Origin: Linnemannia elongata | Lineage: Eukaryota; Mortierellomycota; Mortierellomycetes; Mortierellales; Mortierellaceae | NCBI GenBank assembly: GCA_036320915.1 | Contig: JAXBDG010000018.1 | Span: 930,001-994,000 of the forward strand | Direction: 5' to 3' | Length of the DNA stretch: 64,000 nt | Shown: piece by piece, positions 1 to 11,900 of the stretch | Numbering within the stretch: the first letter of the stretch is position 1 | Layout of the letters: each line of letters starts with the position of its first letter | Notes under the pieces: model-generated | Database searches by the model: none | Told to the model about the DNA's origin: nothing | Seen by the model: only the letters and a program-made list of their open reading frames with translations | Made by a program: the position numbers and the translations under genes

Positions 1-2380
1 CCAGACCAACCACCGCCTGAATCCTTTTAAATCATTATTTTTGCTAAATTCTGTCAGGGAGGGCGAGGAAGAGAGAGGGAATAGAAGGGAAAGAGAGAGG
101 GGATAGAGAGAGGAATAAAGGTAGAAGTGGGAGCGAAGAAAGTGGTAAGGGAAGAAAAATAGAGGATGGATACGGAGAGAACAGAGCAGAAAAAAGAGAG
201 AAGAGAGGATGAATACAGACAGTGAATAGGGATTGGACGCAATGAAAATGGGTGAAGGCAGAAATAATACAGAGAAGGTGAGTACAGTGAGACGAGAGAG
301 GGTGAACACTGACAATAATGCGAGAGACAAGCGAAAACAATGAAGGGAAGAAGGAGAGTACATGATAAGAATGCAAGAAAATAAGGGGAGGAGACAGAGA
401 GTTGGGCCACAAAGTTACAAGTCAGGACAATCGGTTTGTTTTGGCAATAAGATACACAATAAGAAGTTGGTTGGACTTACATGGCTGGGATGAAATCAAA
501 GCAAGAAGGCACCTGCGTTATACGAAAGAGTTTGTCACTCCTTTCCTATTTTATTAAACACAACAGAAAACAGAAGAATGAACAGAGAAGAGCAGACTCA
601 ACAAGAAAAAAATACAGGTCACGTCATTGAAAAACAAAAACAATACAAACAGCCCAAGAAAATCGAGCGACGCTGCATGCAGGGAGACCAGCCAGTGAAA
701 GTCAAAGGGATTATAAACAAACGAGATGAATGCATTGGGGTGCTGACAATACCACACATTGTGCTTTTTCCAACAACAATTGCTCATTCAATATTCTTTC
801 TATTGACCTTTCATATTCTTACTTGTCCATACCCACACTTGTTCGCCCTATGCGGGGTTTGTCTCTCACTCTAGGAACAAATGAGACTTTTTTGTCCTTG
901 GGACACAAGCCGCAGACAGAATTTATGAGGACGTGCCCCCTTCCATTTTGACTCTGATGGACGAGGGCTCTTTTTTTTTAAAAAAAGAAAGGAACCCCTT
1001 CGTCGCATTTCGCAAGTAAGAAAAAAAGGTCGACCAGCCTTGGCTGTTGTCCACTTTTTCCAATCGGCTGTCGCATTTTTTTCCCAAAGAGAAAAAGGTC
1101 AAATGAAACTCATTCACGTAAAGAAAATACTCACTCCTGCCTTTCATTCACATCATGGTAGTGCGACCTGACTGACCCCTCTCTCCTTTGGTAATCGGTC
1201 GTTGTGGATCGCAATGTTGACGGTTCTTTCTTTTATTTTTCCGTCTGCAGACATTAGCATCCCGCTACTAATGGCAGCCCTTAGCCTTTGTTTATGAAAA
1301 CCTGTCTGTTGTAGGGGAGACAAACCCTTTGACCGGTTTCACCCTTCACCCTTATCTTTCTTCGCGTATAATTAAAGCAAAAAAGACCTATTTTCACGGG
1401 GCGTGGGTGACTCCTACTTTCACAGGGTGACGCTACATCTATCAATTCCTAGTCCCAAAACACAATGATAAGCAGCCCTTCAAGGTTTGGCGACCATTGT
1501 TCACCATAGAAGAGTACATCGACTGAGGAAAGAATGGACAAAGTAGGTACTCGGGCTCAACAAATGTTGTCATCAGAAATAGTTTAATTTTATGGGAACA
1601 ATGGATGACAAAGAAATCCCCCTTTATTAAAAACAAAAGGGCATAAGAACAGCAAGCTGTAACCACAAGAACTAAGTATGGATTGAGAGAAAATTGGAAT
1701 GAATGCGCGCCGTTTGAGAAAAAAAAAATTAGAATAACCTGATCTTGGAGCAAAGTGTATTCAACCCCTTCATGCTAAACCCATGTATACTTGAGAAGGT
1801 GTATGAGAAAACGAAGGAGGTCAAGGGTGTCGACATTGTAAAAAGTATCAAGCTTCAGGAGCTCCGCCTGTAAAGAAAGGAGTGAAGTGGTGGGGATAAG
1901 GATATATAGCTGTTGCACCCGCTGGCTCTGCATGTGCCATAAAGGTTGGTAGTGTGAGTATTGTGAAGTGAAGGGCATAGCAACATGGCAATTGCGCTCT
2001 TTGCTTGTGCGTGGTCGACTAGCGGAAGTAGGGTGTTTTTAGATGTGAAGACTGACGAAAAGACGTCGAGGATGGGACGAAAAAGAAGGGACAAAAGAAC
2101 TGTAGGCAAAAAGGGGAAACAAGAGTGCAATATGCCCAATGCATACAAAACTGTCTTAAATCCGTAGGAAGAGTGGCTATCTGTTTCTCCCCCAACGCCA
2201 TCTGTCACCTCTCATTTCTATCCTCCTCGACCCCGTTTCATCTACACCTGTAGCAGACTGTTCTTCTTGACGAGCCTCGCTGACTGCCATTCCCTCCCTC
2301 CCTCATTGCCTCGACCTTATCACCTTTCCTTCTTGCTCTATCCCCGGTGTGATTGGCTGGATCGGATCGTTGACATGATC
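1..2380. other. Gene-free stretch at left edge
   Basis: No convincing coding region was found. Positions 56-395 are strongly GA-rich on the + strand, so CT-rich on the - strand. Elsewhere in this window that asymmetry lies just upstream of start codons, so this may be the promoter of a - strand gene beyond the left edge. The open frames in this tract are low-complexity Ser/Leu/Phe/Pro by-products of the composition bias. One copy of a dispersed repeat lies at about 1190-1460. Confidence 0.5.
1192..1462. repeat. Dispersed repeat, copy A
   Basis: This segment resembles about 4497-4925 in the same orientation. Shared landmarks are 'gcatcccgct' (1258 and 4542), 'cctttgtttatga' (about 1286 and 4571), 'gtctgttgtagg' (about 1304 and 4590), a 'cctttgacc' (about 1326 and 4614) and 'caattcct.gtccc' (about 1444 and 4900). 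The spacing between landmarks differs, so these are old, diverged copies. No coding capacity or terminal repeats were seen, and the nature of the element is unknown. Confidence 0.5.
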
Positions 2381-2632
2381 CTAGAGAACGGCGACGACTA
2401 CCAGGGCTGCTGCAGCGATCATGACAGCAGCGACGAGCAGGACATGCGTCATGGATTCAGCAGTATCTAGTTGTACTTGGACGGCGTCATGGTGATCTTG
2501 AATGGTTGGCGGGAGGACTGCAGGGGTAGGGAGTTCGAATGAGGCGATGGTTGTTTCTGAGTCTGAGAGATATAGGTCGTCCTCTCTGCCGATGAGCCTT
2601 GGTGTGCCGAAAAATATTCTGTTGTGAGACAT
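2381..2632 (-). CDS. Small hypothetical protein with C-terminal transmembrane segment
   Basis: This is an 83-residue frame of unknown family. The first 60 or so residues are polar and mixed (PRLIGREDDLYLSDSETT). The last 20-25 residues are almost entirely hydrophobic (LLVAAVMIAAAALVVVAVL) and end at the stop, which is the layout of a tail-anchored membrane protein. The composition is more protein-like than the surrounding frames, and a weak TATA-like TATAAG lies about 160 bp upstream on the same strand. No homologue is recognised. It could be a chance frame; the balanced composition and the clean hydrophobic tail are the only support. Confidence 0.35.
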   Translation of the reverse strand: MSHNRIFFGTPRLIGREDDLYLSDSETTIASFELPTPAVLPPTIQDHHDAVQVQLDTAESMTHVLLVAAVMIAAAALVVVAVL

Positions 2633-4496
2633 CTAGGCAACTTGATAAAAGGGGGTGCCTAAGGCAGTGTTGTGTTGAGTGGAGTTGGTTATGGGTGTTT
2701 AAGTAGCATAGAGAGTGTGTATGGAATTGATAGTGTTAGGGCGTGTCAGCGAAGGAAGGATGAAGTGAATCAAAGTCAATTAAGTTTTTACTTATAGTAA
2801 AGACTGGCAAATAGTGAAGACTGGCAAAGCAAACTCGGCATTACCCGTGATTTTTAGAATGCTGCTTCCACTGCAATAAGGTTCTGATGTCCCAGCAAAA
2901 TTTTTGCCAGCTTAGGCTGGCAGGCGAGAGTGATCAAAGGATATGTATGTGGTGTACAGGTACATCCAGGTGATAGCACCCCGGACAGAGACAGCAAAGT
3001 AGGATTAATGGAGTGACGACAACACCACAGGTGCACTAAGCTGAGCATTATCGCAGAATACGATTGATGGTTGGAAAGATACACTACGACCTAATCGCAC
3101 TGGCGAATCGGAACTCGATGTAGTCGAGCACAAGAACTCGAGGCAGGGCATCATCGAAGTAGACTGTCGAGTTGAGGTACCATTCCGGAAAACAGGTCAG
3201 AAAAGGCGTCCATCAAGTAATAACCTGCCAAAACTTAGCAGGTTACCGAGGTCTCCAGTATTCAAAGAAAGCTCTCTGGTGACGAGAGTGATCATAATGA
3301 GGAATGTGGAGTGTAAGGCGACTGAGAGGGCTTTAGGTAGTTTAAGGAATAGGTTCTTGACGATCCTTTTGTTGTTGTTGTTTTTTAATTCGTTTAGGGA
3401 TGGGGATTCATTAAAGTCCGGGGATCTGCCCATCCAAGATAAATGATTGGACCAAAGATATGTGTGCAGGACTGGGCGCTGGTACAATGAGGTTAGAGAT
3501 TTTTTACCAGAATGAAGACGTCCCGAGGGGTGTGTTAGTCGACGATGGCTGGAAGTGAGTAACAAGGTGAACAATAAAGCGGAGTCTCCAAAAACGAAGA
3601 TAGTGGAGAGAAAAGTGGACAGTAATGTAGACCTTTGTTATTGGACAGGCAGGATAATTTTTCGCTCAAACATCCTTCATCTTTGGTTGAAGTAGGTTGG
3701 AATTGAGAAATAGGGTAAACAAAGAAGCAAAGTCCCAAAAACTGATGGTAGTGGTGAGAAAAGTAGATAGCAAGCACACTCAGCATACTTGAAAAAGGTA
3801 GAAATTGTGCTTCATTTATCGATCACTCGAACACTTCCTCCTTTTTATCTCGACTTTCCCCTCGATCTCATCGTCGTTATTGCTACATTATTTGCCCCAA
3901 ATTGTCCGCCTATGTAGGCTTTGTTTCTCGTCCTACATAACAACAAGACGCATTTTGTCCATGAGACGCAAGCACCCTTCAAGAGGGAAAGAAGGGTGAA
4001 TGCTCACATTTTTTTGGTCATTTCTTTCCACTCATCTCCTTGCTTGCAGGTGAAGGTAGCGATAGAGCGTAGGAACGCCAGGGAAAAGGAGGAGAGTGAG
4101 AAGAACGAGAAAAGAAGCAAAAGAAGAGTCCATATAGAAATTGGACATTTCTCATCAACCGCGAATTAGTTAGCACACGTTCTGACACCGTTTATATTTT
4201 CGTCAATACGGCGTACACGATCGAACTTAGCAGGGACCTTTGGGTTAACCATTATGGACAGGATGAGGTACACGATTCAATTAATAATTTGTTATTGTTG
4301 GTGTACATCTTCAGCCTAGTGCTTTTGTCGGCAGGGGCCCGACTGTACTCTTCCACTCTGATGTTTCCATTGTTACCCCAAATGGGAAAAAAGGTAATCA
4401 TCGGGCGAAATTCGAGTTAAGGACAAGGTTACCCTTGTCTTTCTTTCACTTTACACCGACCCAACCTGACCCCTTACCTACCTTTCTCCCTTGTTT

Positions 4497-4925
4497 ATCT
4501 GGCGTTTTGTTGTACTTTTATACTTTTGACTGCACACACTTGCATCCCGCTGCCAATGCTCGCCTTTTACCTTTGTTTATGAAGACCCGTCTGTTGTAGG
4601 ACAGACAGAACCCCCTTTGACCAATGTTCTTCCTTCGGACTTCGCTTTCTTGGCCAATGAAGCACCAAAAGTACAGAAAAAAGCGAAAGTTGCGAGCGAT
4701 ATGGTCTCTGAAATAAAGAAAACTAAGAAACACGTTTTTCTACGCTACTTTGAATTTCATTATAGTCATGGTCATAGGAAGGGGTCATTTGGCTTGCTGC
4801 CGGAGTGTAAGATGAGAGGTGGGAGGAGCGAGGGGTTTGATATGATGGGAGAAAGGGAGAGAGGGAGATAGGTTATTTTGGGCAGGGGCATGTATTCTTC
4901 AATTCCTCGTCCCCCAAAACCATAT
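4497..4925. repeat. Dispersed repeat, copy B
   Basis: This is the counterpart of 1192-1462, in the same orientation and about 3.3 kb away. The same ordered landmarks are present with substitutions and length differences. The region after 4630 is expanded relative to copy A. Confidence 0.5.
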
Positions 4926-5032
4926 TTCGAAACAAGTCATCAGTATTGAATCGTCAATTCAATGACAGTAACAGCAAGGGGTGGAACTGAGAGGGGCTGT
5001 TGCAGCCTGCTCTTTTTTCAATCAGGAGGCCA

Positions 5033-5053
5033 CCCCCCCCCCCCCCCCCCCCC
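5033..5053. repeat. Homopolymer C21
   Basis: Uninterrupted run of about 21 C. The exact length is uncertain because homopolymers are prone to sequencing error. Confidence 0.8.
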
Positions 5054-5702
5054 ATCGCTGACTAGACGGAATGAATGAGAGGGTAAGGGTAATCTTATGC
5101 ATGCCTCTGTATTAAACGAGTAAATGTCTTTTTGATCGGATGAATGTGAAGGTAAAGGTAAGGTTGTGCTAACCTTGTCCAACCCACTTTTTTCGATGAT
5201 GTTATATCTTGATGCTTGTTATTGAAGCCCATGATCACAGGCAACCATGGACTGCTTCCATTTTCTATTGGGATTCCCTCCATCTCTTCTTCACTAGCAG
5301 TGCAAGTTATCTCTCCTTCACTAGCAATACAAGTTCGTTTGTGAGAGATCCGTGTATGTATGAATCCGCTCCAGGGTCCAAGTTGAACTTAGTTTCGCTC
5401 GTTGACAAGTGAGAGTCTCCAACTCCTCACTTGTGCAATTTGTAAAAGAAGAACAACTGTACCGTTTTTCAACTTGCCAGGGAGGTTGGAAGGATATTGA
5501 TGAAGTTGAGATAGCCCTTTCGATATCGGTAACTTTTATGGGCGCAAAGAAGACCTATCTATTGGCACCAATATGGAGACCCTTGTTTTCGATCGCGAGT
5601 AGGATGCAGAATAATCTTAGCCTATCGTTCGACGGCCAATTGAGTCGTGCTGTTATTCAATCCATTAATCCATTAATCCATTAATTCTATGCTTTTCTTG
5701 AC

Positions 5703-5710
5703 TATAAAAG
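5703..5710 (+). promoter_or_regulatory. TATA box
   Basis: TATAAAAG lies 65 bp upstream of the ATG at 5775 and is followed by 'ggc'. The same TATAAAAG octamer, followed by 'agg', lies upstream of the small gene at 51891-52181. The spacing suits initiation near 5735, which makes the ATG at 5775 the first usable one. Confidence 0.6.
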
Positions 5711-5774
5711 GGCTAAGACCTCCTTCTCCAGAATGAATAACTCACCAGAGAGAAAAAAAACATCCCGAACAAAC

Positions 5775-6089
5775 ATGGCCTACAACCGTCGCGGCACCTT
5801 CCAGTTCCCTCTTCAGGTCGATCTCCCTCCTGCATCTCTTCCTGCTACCGTCACCTCATTCCCGGCCCCCTATGTCGATCAGACTCCTCCTACTCCTCTC
5901 TCTCTCCCTCCCACTCAAGAAGCCGGCGACGTCCACCTCCAAGCTCAGCTGTATGCCGTTCAACTCCAGCTTCAAGTCCTGGCCATCAATGAGGCTCAGC
6001 AAGGCTATCTTGACGAGAACGAAGAGGAGGACGATGATATAATGATGGTCGATGAAGTCCATACTTATGGGTCCAAGGACGAAGAGTAG
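5775..6089 (+). CDS. Small proline-rich protein with acidic tail, unknown
   Basis: This is a 104-residue intronless protein of unknown function. I chose the ATG at 5775 because its context (aacaaacATGGcc) is good and the TATA box at 5703 would place the transcript start about on top of the other in-frame ATG at 5733. The N-terminal half is Pro/Ser/Thr-rich (LPPTQEAGD). A short glutamine/leucine amphipathic stretch follows (QAQLYAVQLQLQVLAINEAQQ). The C-terminus is very acidic (DENEEEDDDIMMVDEV, then KDEE at the end). A possible poly(A) signal AATAAA lies at 6518. It resembles the other orphans here in size and style, notably 51891-52181, without clear sequence identity. Confidence 0.6.
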   Translation: MAYNRRGTFQFPLQVDLPPASLPATVTSFPAPYVDQTPPTPLSLPPTQEAGDVHLQAQLYAVQLQLQVLAINEAQQGYLDENEEEDDDIMMVDEVHTYGSKDEE

Positions 6090-7270
6090 CGTTTTTTCTC
6101 TACCAAATTTGTTGTCCAGCTGGTTCATTTCCATTGTCAGTCTCTACTGCACCCTGGCTCTCATACCGCTGTCTCTTCGTGCGTTCCCGTCAATCCTTTG
6201 TCTGTCTTTTTACGCCTTCCCACCGCGTCTTAAGCATCTGCTCTGTCTTCTTATCCTCTCTAGGCTTGAAGGCACCCCCCTCCCTCTTCTTTTCAAAATA
6301 CTCCTTTTTTCACAACCTGTCTTCATCTTGCTTCCGCCACCTTTCCTCTCTTCTTACTTCTCGCACTTCCTCTCATCACACACTTCTACTCCTCTCACCT
6401 AATTACTTTTTTTACTCAACCTCCTTCTTTAACACGTTTGAAAAAAATCTCCCCCTCCTCAGTAACATCATCTATGTCCTCCCTCTGCCACCTCATCTTC
6501 ATCTTTTCCGACATCAAAATAAACACTATTCACTAATTGCGACTACACCCACCACCCTACTCCAGTATGCGAAACACTTCCGAATGCACTTGCCTTGGCG
6601 TTTGAACAGAATCCACTACTCTTGTTAGTTGAAAGTGTGAGGAAACGGAAAGAGTAAACAAGCAAACGACGCTGAGGCTAACATAAGGAAAAAAGACAGG
6701 TCAGAGAGAAAAGAGACTCCCTTACCAGAAGAAGACCTCTTTTTCTTTCTTAGTTCCTACACCCGTCTTGTGACAGAAGTGTTCGTCTTTCATGACTTCA
6801 CTAGTTGTTTTTCCACCTTCCCTTTTGGGTTACCGTCATCACCTTCTGTTACTCTCGCCTTTTCTTATTGGCTGTACCTGAAACGAACAAGCTACTTCGA
6901 TGGTACCTGGGTCTTGGGACGCGTTGAAGAGTGAAGTGGTATTATCAAGAACAAAGTGGACACGACACGGCGACCTTGATAAGCTACACCTTCTCCTTAT
7001 CATACTTACAGGGCAAACAAGAGACTGCAGAACGTGGTCTGGCGGCGAGTTGTGTAGGTGACAAGTAGATACGAGCGAGCAAGGTACTCTACATCGATGC
7101 AAGACAGGTATGTAAAGCACGTAAAATAAGGGCCAAGAGGGGTAGAGCGAGAGTGAGAGCAAGAGTGGGAAAAGGCTGGGGAGAAACGAACCAGTGTGCT
7201 TCTACTGGTAATCGTTCACACCTTTTCACACGTGTTGAGACAGCCCTTCTTACCACTCGTTCGCTTTCAC

Positions 7271-7308
<38 letters not shown>

Positions 7309-8321
7309 GCTGTTGCTGAACCATCCACCAATCCTACTTTTCTCATTTATCCCTCACTCGCCTTTTCCTCTCTTCTGTTCTTTTTTATCCTCTTTTTCTA
7401 TTACCCCCTTGCTTCCTCGCCGGTCTATGCCCTGACTCTGGCCTCTCGACACTCGCCATGGCTTGTTCCTTCCTGTCCCCAGTACCCATCACCTTTCTCA
7501 ACACCACACAGCACTCGCTAATGGTCACCCCCTCCCTCTCTTCATTGTCATCTTTTTCAAAATAATAATACCTGCTCTCATCTCTCATCGAACTCACAAT
7601 AACACACGGACATGGTCTCATCTCTCTGCTTATTATTGATCCAAACAGGCGGACAGAGATCAACTCAACTCTTGCGATCGTCATCTTGTTGTTATGAGGA
7701 CGCAGGGTCATTGTTCAAACTGGTTCAACGCTCTTCTACGTTATGGGTGAATCAGAGGGAGATAAACAACAGGCTAAAGGAAAAGGAAGAAACAACAAGG
7801 GGCACTTTGTTTACACCTTTTGACCTTAAGAGGTGTAAGTGTTGTGTGGAGAAGGGACAAAGAGGACCGGGAGAGGCGGCGGGACAGGTCCCCCTCTCCT
7901 TCCCTCTTACCTTTGAAGCCATGCGTTTACTAAAAGAAACAAAGGACTAACGACATGCTTGTTGGGGGGAAAGAAAAACTACATTGCCACCGCCACCACT
8001 CCTGTCTCCATCACCTTCGTCACCCCCCTTGCTCTTTTTAACTCATGTACCTCCCTCTCTCCTTTTTCTTCCATCGCTCATCCACTATACTTCCTCATTC
8101 AGAGCAGACGTTCCCCCAGTGCTTGATGTGAATCTCGTTTGTTTGTTTCTCATGGCTTGTGTTTTGGTTTGTGGAGAATGAGTTATGGAAAGGTTGTATT
8201 AAGGTAATAAAGGTAATGAAGTTAATGCTATGGTTTTTTTGTCAGGTATATTAAGTCTATGAGATGGAAAAGGGTATGAGAACAGTGTGTGGGGACTGGT
8301 GGGTATCTATGGGACTATCGC
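6090..8321. other. 3' flank and gene-free stretch
   Basis: Positions 6110-6480 are CT-rich and non-coding, with a candidate poly(A) signal at 6518-6523. A (TTG)n microsatellite lies at about 7271-7309, and another CT-rich tract runs 7320-7560. Open frames through these tracts are low-complexity artefacts. Nothing else was recognised. Confidence 0.5.
7271..7309. repeat. (TTG)n microsatellite
   Basis: About thirteen tandem TTG units, decaying to TGC/TGT repeats on the right. No gene is associated. Confidence 0.8.
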
Positions 8322-8924
8322 TCAAAGCTTAGGACCGGTGCTAGTGCTGGTGCTGGCGTTGGTGTAGTCGGCGAGGGTCATGGGGGTATCGTGGAGGTGG
8401 ATCGAATCACCGATCGAGTCGTAGTGTTCGTCACCGTAGTGCTCGTAACCGTGGCAGTAGAGATGCTGGCTGCAAGGGTTATGGTAGCCGTATGGGCTTC
8501 CGGCGGGATCAGCAAAGAAGTTGCTGCTGCCAGAGGTGTCCGCGAAAAAGGAGGTCGGCTCGGTAACAACCATGGATTCTTCGGGCTGGTAGGCCTGGTG
8601 GGGGTCTTGAGGCCAGTCTTGGGGGGCACCGATCTCCAGTGCCATGAACTGGCCATCGAGGTTCAACAGATCGTCCTCCTCCTCGTTGTCGTAAGAGATG
8701 ACTGTTGGGCTAAGGAAGAGGTTGTGTTCTTGATGGTGTTGTTGGTGATGGTAGTGTTGTTGTTGGTGGTGGTGTTGTTGGTGGTGGTGTTGGCCGTGAT
8801 CGAGGATGAGCATGTTGACTTCGTCCTGGGGGTAATCGATAACATCTGTGGAGAGGAACAATGGTTGATTAATGGATTCAAGGGAGGAGGGGTTCTGGTT
8901 GCGAGCTCGTTGCATTTGAGACAT
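8322..8924 (-). CDS. Histidine/glutamine-rich hypothetical protein
   Basis: This is a 200-residue protein with no recognised family. Residues of about 43-68 are an His/Gln tract (HHHQQHHHQQQHYHHQQHH). The rest is acidic and aromatic (NEEEDDLLNLDGQFMALEIG, DWPQDPHQAYQPEE, HGYEHYGDEHYD) and ends in a Ser/Thr tail. It has no signal peptide or membrane segment. The composition resembles a disordered regulatory protein and the His tract might bind metal, but that is only suggestive. A TATA-like TATATAT lies about 117 bp upstream and a GA-rich (sense CT-rich) tract lies at 8990-9060, both as for a - strand promoter. A small upstream coding exon cannot be excluded. Confidence 0.6.
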   Translation of the reverse strand: MSQMQRARNQNPSSLESINQPLFLSTDVIDYPQDEVNMLILDHGQHHHQQHHHQQQHYHHQQHHQEHNLFLSPTVISYDNEEEDDLLNLDGQFMALEIGAPQDWPQDPHQAYQPEESMVVTEPTSFFADTSGSSNFFADPAGSPYGYHNPCSQHLYCHGYEHYGDEHYDSIGDSIHLHDTPMTLADYTNASTSTSTGPKL

Positions 8925-11900
8925 GTCCGTCTTGGAGGCGTATGGGGGTCGTTAAGAGTTAGGTGTGGTGGTGGGGGGAGTAGTGGAGTGGAGAGAAGGA
9001 AAGAAAAAAAGAAAAAGAAACTTGAGGACAGCGGACGAGGATATATAACGAAAGGAAGGGATCGAGTTGGGTTGGGTGTATAAATGCTGCTGTTGTAAAC
9101 AAAGTGCAATGCTGATCAATGGGCCACATCATTAAAACAACTGCTTTTCTATGTGTTGCGTCTGTGAATGTGTTCCTGTGTAATTGTGTGGGGTGCATTG
9201 AGCTAGGCTGTCTGACCAGTCTGTCTGTCTGTCTGTCAAACAGTCAGTCAGTCAGAGCAATAACCTTGACGGAAGACCCAAGGTCGCTCCTTCCCTTAGT
9301 TCACTGTTGCTAATATTTGTTGCATGGGCAAGTAGGGGAGTCTGGTTGTCCTGCTGGTTTACCTTGCTGACCACATACCTTTCTCTACCCTTCTTTTTGT
9401 TTGTGCTCTCGCATCCGCGTCTTTCTTGAAGCAAGCAGGTAAAAAAGAGAGAGAGGAGGGTCAAATAGCGATAAAGAGGGAAGGGAGGTAATAAACAAAG
9501 AAGAAGGAACAAAGGGCAACAAGTATTAGCCTTTGCCTATGAATGGCGTGCTCATGGTCGCACCATTCTATTTTAACCTCGGGTTTTATGACCTCTCTCT
9601 CTCTTCTTGTCAACAACAACAACAATAAGCAACTAAAACGAAAAGGATGGGCAGGGATAACATCACAGCCCATAACCCAATCATCCAATGAATATCGAAA
9701 AACAAACTAAGGACGCACGCGCAACACTCTGAAACTCGACTCCTTGGTTTCTGTGCTCTCTAATTTCTCTCGAAATTAAAAAATATATTAATGATGGGTT
9801 TCTATGATGATGAAGGTAGGATGGGCAAAGAACACACTGGAATGAACTAGCAAGAATGAAAAGAGCACCACGACCACCCCCTGCTGATACATAGCATGAC
9901 ACAGCCATGGAATTATCGCAGACAGGTGGGCCCATGAGGTACGGCTGGACAAACTTCAGGACTAGACCACCTTCCTCCTGTCCTCTTCTTTTCCTCAACC
10001 ACAAATTGCATTCCTCTCACTCGACGTGCTTCACAGTAAAGGGAAAGGCCAAACAACAACAACAATAACAACAATAACAACAATAACAACAATACAACCC
10101 TCTTGCTGTCGGCTGTTCACAATCGTAGGAGAATAGTGGCAGTTGAGCACAGAGAGAAGGAAGGACATTTATCAATACAGTAAAATAGACTAACAATCCT
10201 CCCTTCTTCTCATCTCCTTGTTCTCTTCTTTCGTCTCTCCCTTCTCTCACATCCCTCGTCTCTTGTTGTCCTTCTCTCCTTTCGGACTATTAATTAAATT
10301 AAAAGCTGAAGAACAAGCAATGGGCATGCACACGCCAATTGAGTTCTCCTTACTAAACATGCTTTAAGACAAGATTCAATGGGTGAACAGCAGCAGCAAC
10401 CCCCTCCCCTCTCATGCAATCAATCGAATGGGTCTTAATTAAGTTCTTTTTTACCACACCCCCCCCCCCCCCCCTCCCTCCTCCTCCTTCTCTGGCAATG
10501 TACTGTACATCGTTCACATAAATTTCCTGTTGTTGTTTACATGGGTAGGATTGGACACGAGGGGGGAGAAGAGAAGAGATAGAGGTGAGAAAAAAACAAG
10601 AAATGTGACCTGCAGGAGCAGCGGATGTATCTTTTTTTCATTTTCGATCAAGACAAACAAATCCAGGCATGGCAAGTTCCAATCAATTGATGATCGACGC
10701 TAGTACCTCGGTCTAGGTCTAGGTCTAGGATATGGTGACTATGTAGCAAGTGCGATGTAGGAGAACCACCTTGACGTCGTCGAAGAAGGTGGTCGAACAA
10801 AAAGAGCAAAAAGTGAGCGTGCCAAGTCAGGATGACTCCGTCCCCTCCTTTCACTCGACCCCACAAAAGCAGAGTACTTTTTTTTTATGATGTCATGTTC
10901 TCACCCAACCCCACGCTCCTGTGCCTGAAGAAAAAAGGGCGCACTTTGAGCACTTGATTTCCATGAGCAAAGCCACTTGGAAAAAAGAGAGCTAACTCGT
11001 TCGGGCCTGGAGGTGTGATATTTTCTTTCCCACTCACACACATACGCAAAACCGCATCAAGGAAGCAGGATGCGGGAGACATACCTGACATGACAGAAGA
11101 GAGCACGATCGGGGCGCTCTGTTGCTCATGCCAAAAAGAAGAGTCGAGCAATGAAAAAACACGTACATGTCGACTAGGAGCACAACGACAACAAAACGAC
11201 AACTCCTGGAAGCAGTTCAAATCAGGTGGAGCGGCATGGACGTACGAGAACTACCCGTTCTATTCATCCTTTTTTTGCATTGCCTCGTGGAAAGAACGAC
11301 TCTTTTGCTTCATGCCTGCTTGTCTTAGTCCCCTGTCCTCAATCCCCTCATTCTTTGACCCTTATTTCGTCCTTGATTCCCTCTTGCAACACAAAAATAA
11401 ATATCAAACTGCACATGCTAGACCCTCTCCTCATCACACCGTCCCCTTCCACATGGCATGGACATGTTCGTTGCTTGTTGAAGCCGCGAGAAAGGGGCAC
11501 GCTAGACCTTGCATGAATTAAGGAAACCACGAATAAAAGGATTCATACATGTGCAGGAGCGTGTCTAGGTCGGATGGGAGAGGGCCTTTTGACCCTATTG
11601 CAATTTTCTTTTCCTTCCCCCGTCCCCCCTTTTTTTTACTTTCGACCTGTGATCGTTGTTGAGTCACTGTTTTGTGGTATGTTCGTATTTATGTATGTAT
11701 CGGGCTGTATTTCTGTTGTACTCACCGTGCTCTTCACGAGCCTGCATTCTCGTTTGTACCTCGACTCGCACCGACCGAGACTATGAGCTTTGCAAAGGAA
11801 GAGCGAAGGAGTCAAGAGGGAAGGTGAAGGAAGGAATTGACACATCACAGAGTTCCCCAGCCCAGGCCAGGAGTACAAATTTTGTCTTTTCGTCATGAAA

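Larger units (their letters stand above)
2633..5702. other. Intergenic, no gene seen; diverged repeats
   Basis: No open frame here has protein-like composition. The stretch holds a diverged local duplication: about 3556-3640 resembles 3718-3778, sharing 'aaag.(g/a)agtc.c.aaaaac' and 'gagaaaagt(g/a)ga(c/t)ag'. It also holds copy B of the dispersed repeat (4497-4925) and a 21-base C run. Confidence 0.5.

Noticed and set aside
44..412. Two long - strand open frames rich in Ser, Leu, Phe and Pro
   Set aside because: They are read through a GA-rich tract. The same composition appears in every frame of such tracts, and no family resemblance exists.
9221..9257. TCTG then CAGT repeats as a possible inverted repeat
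   Set aside because: The two halves are not reverse complements of each other; they are simple microsatellites.
11015..11521. 168-codon + strand frame
   Set aside because: It has mixed composition but no domain, no CT-rich upstream tract, and runs of Phe/Ser typical of chance frames here.
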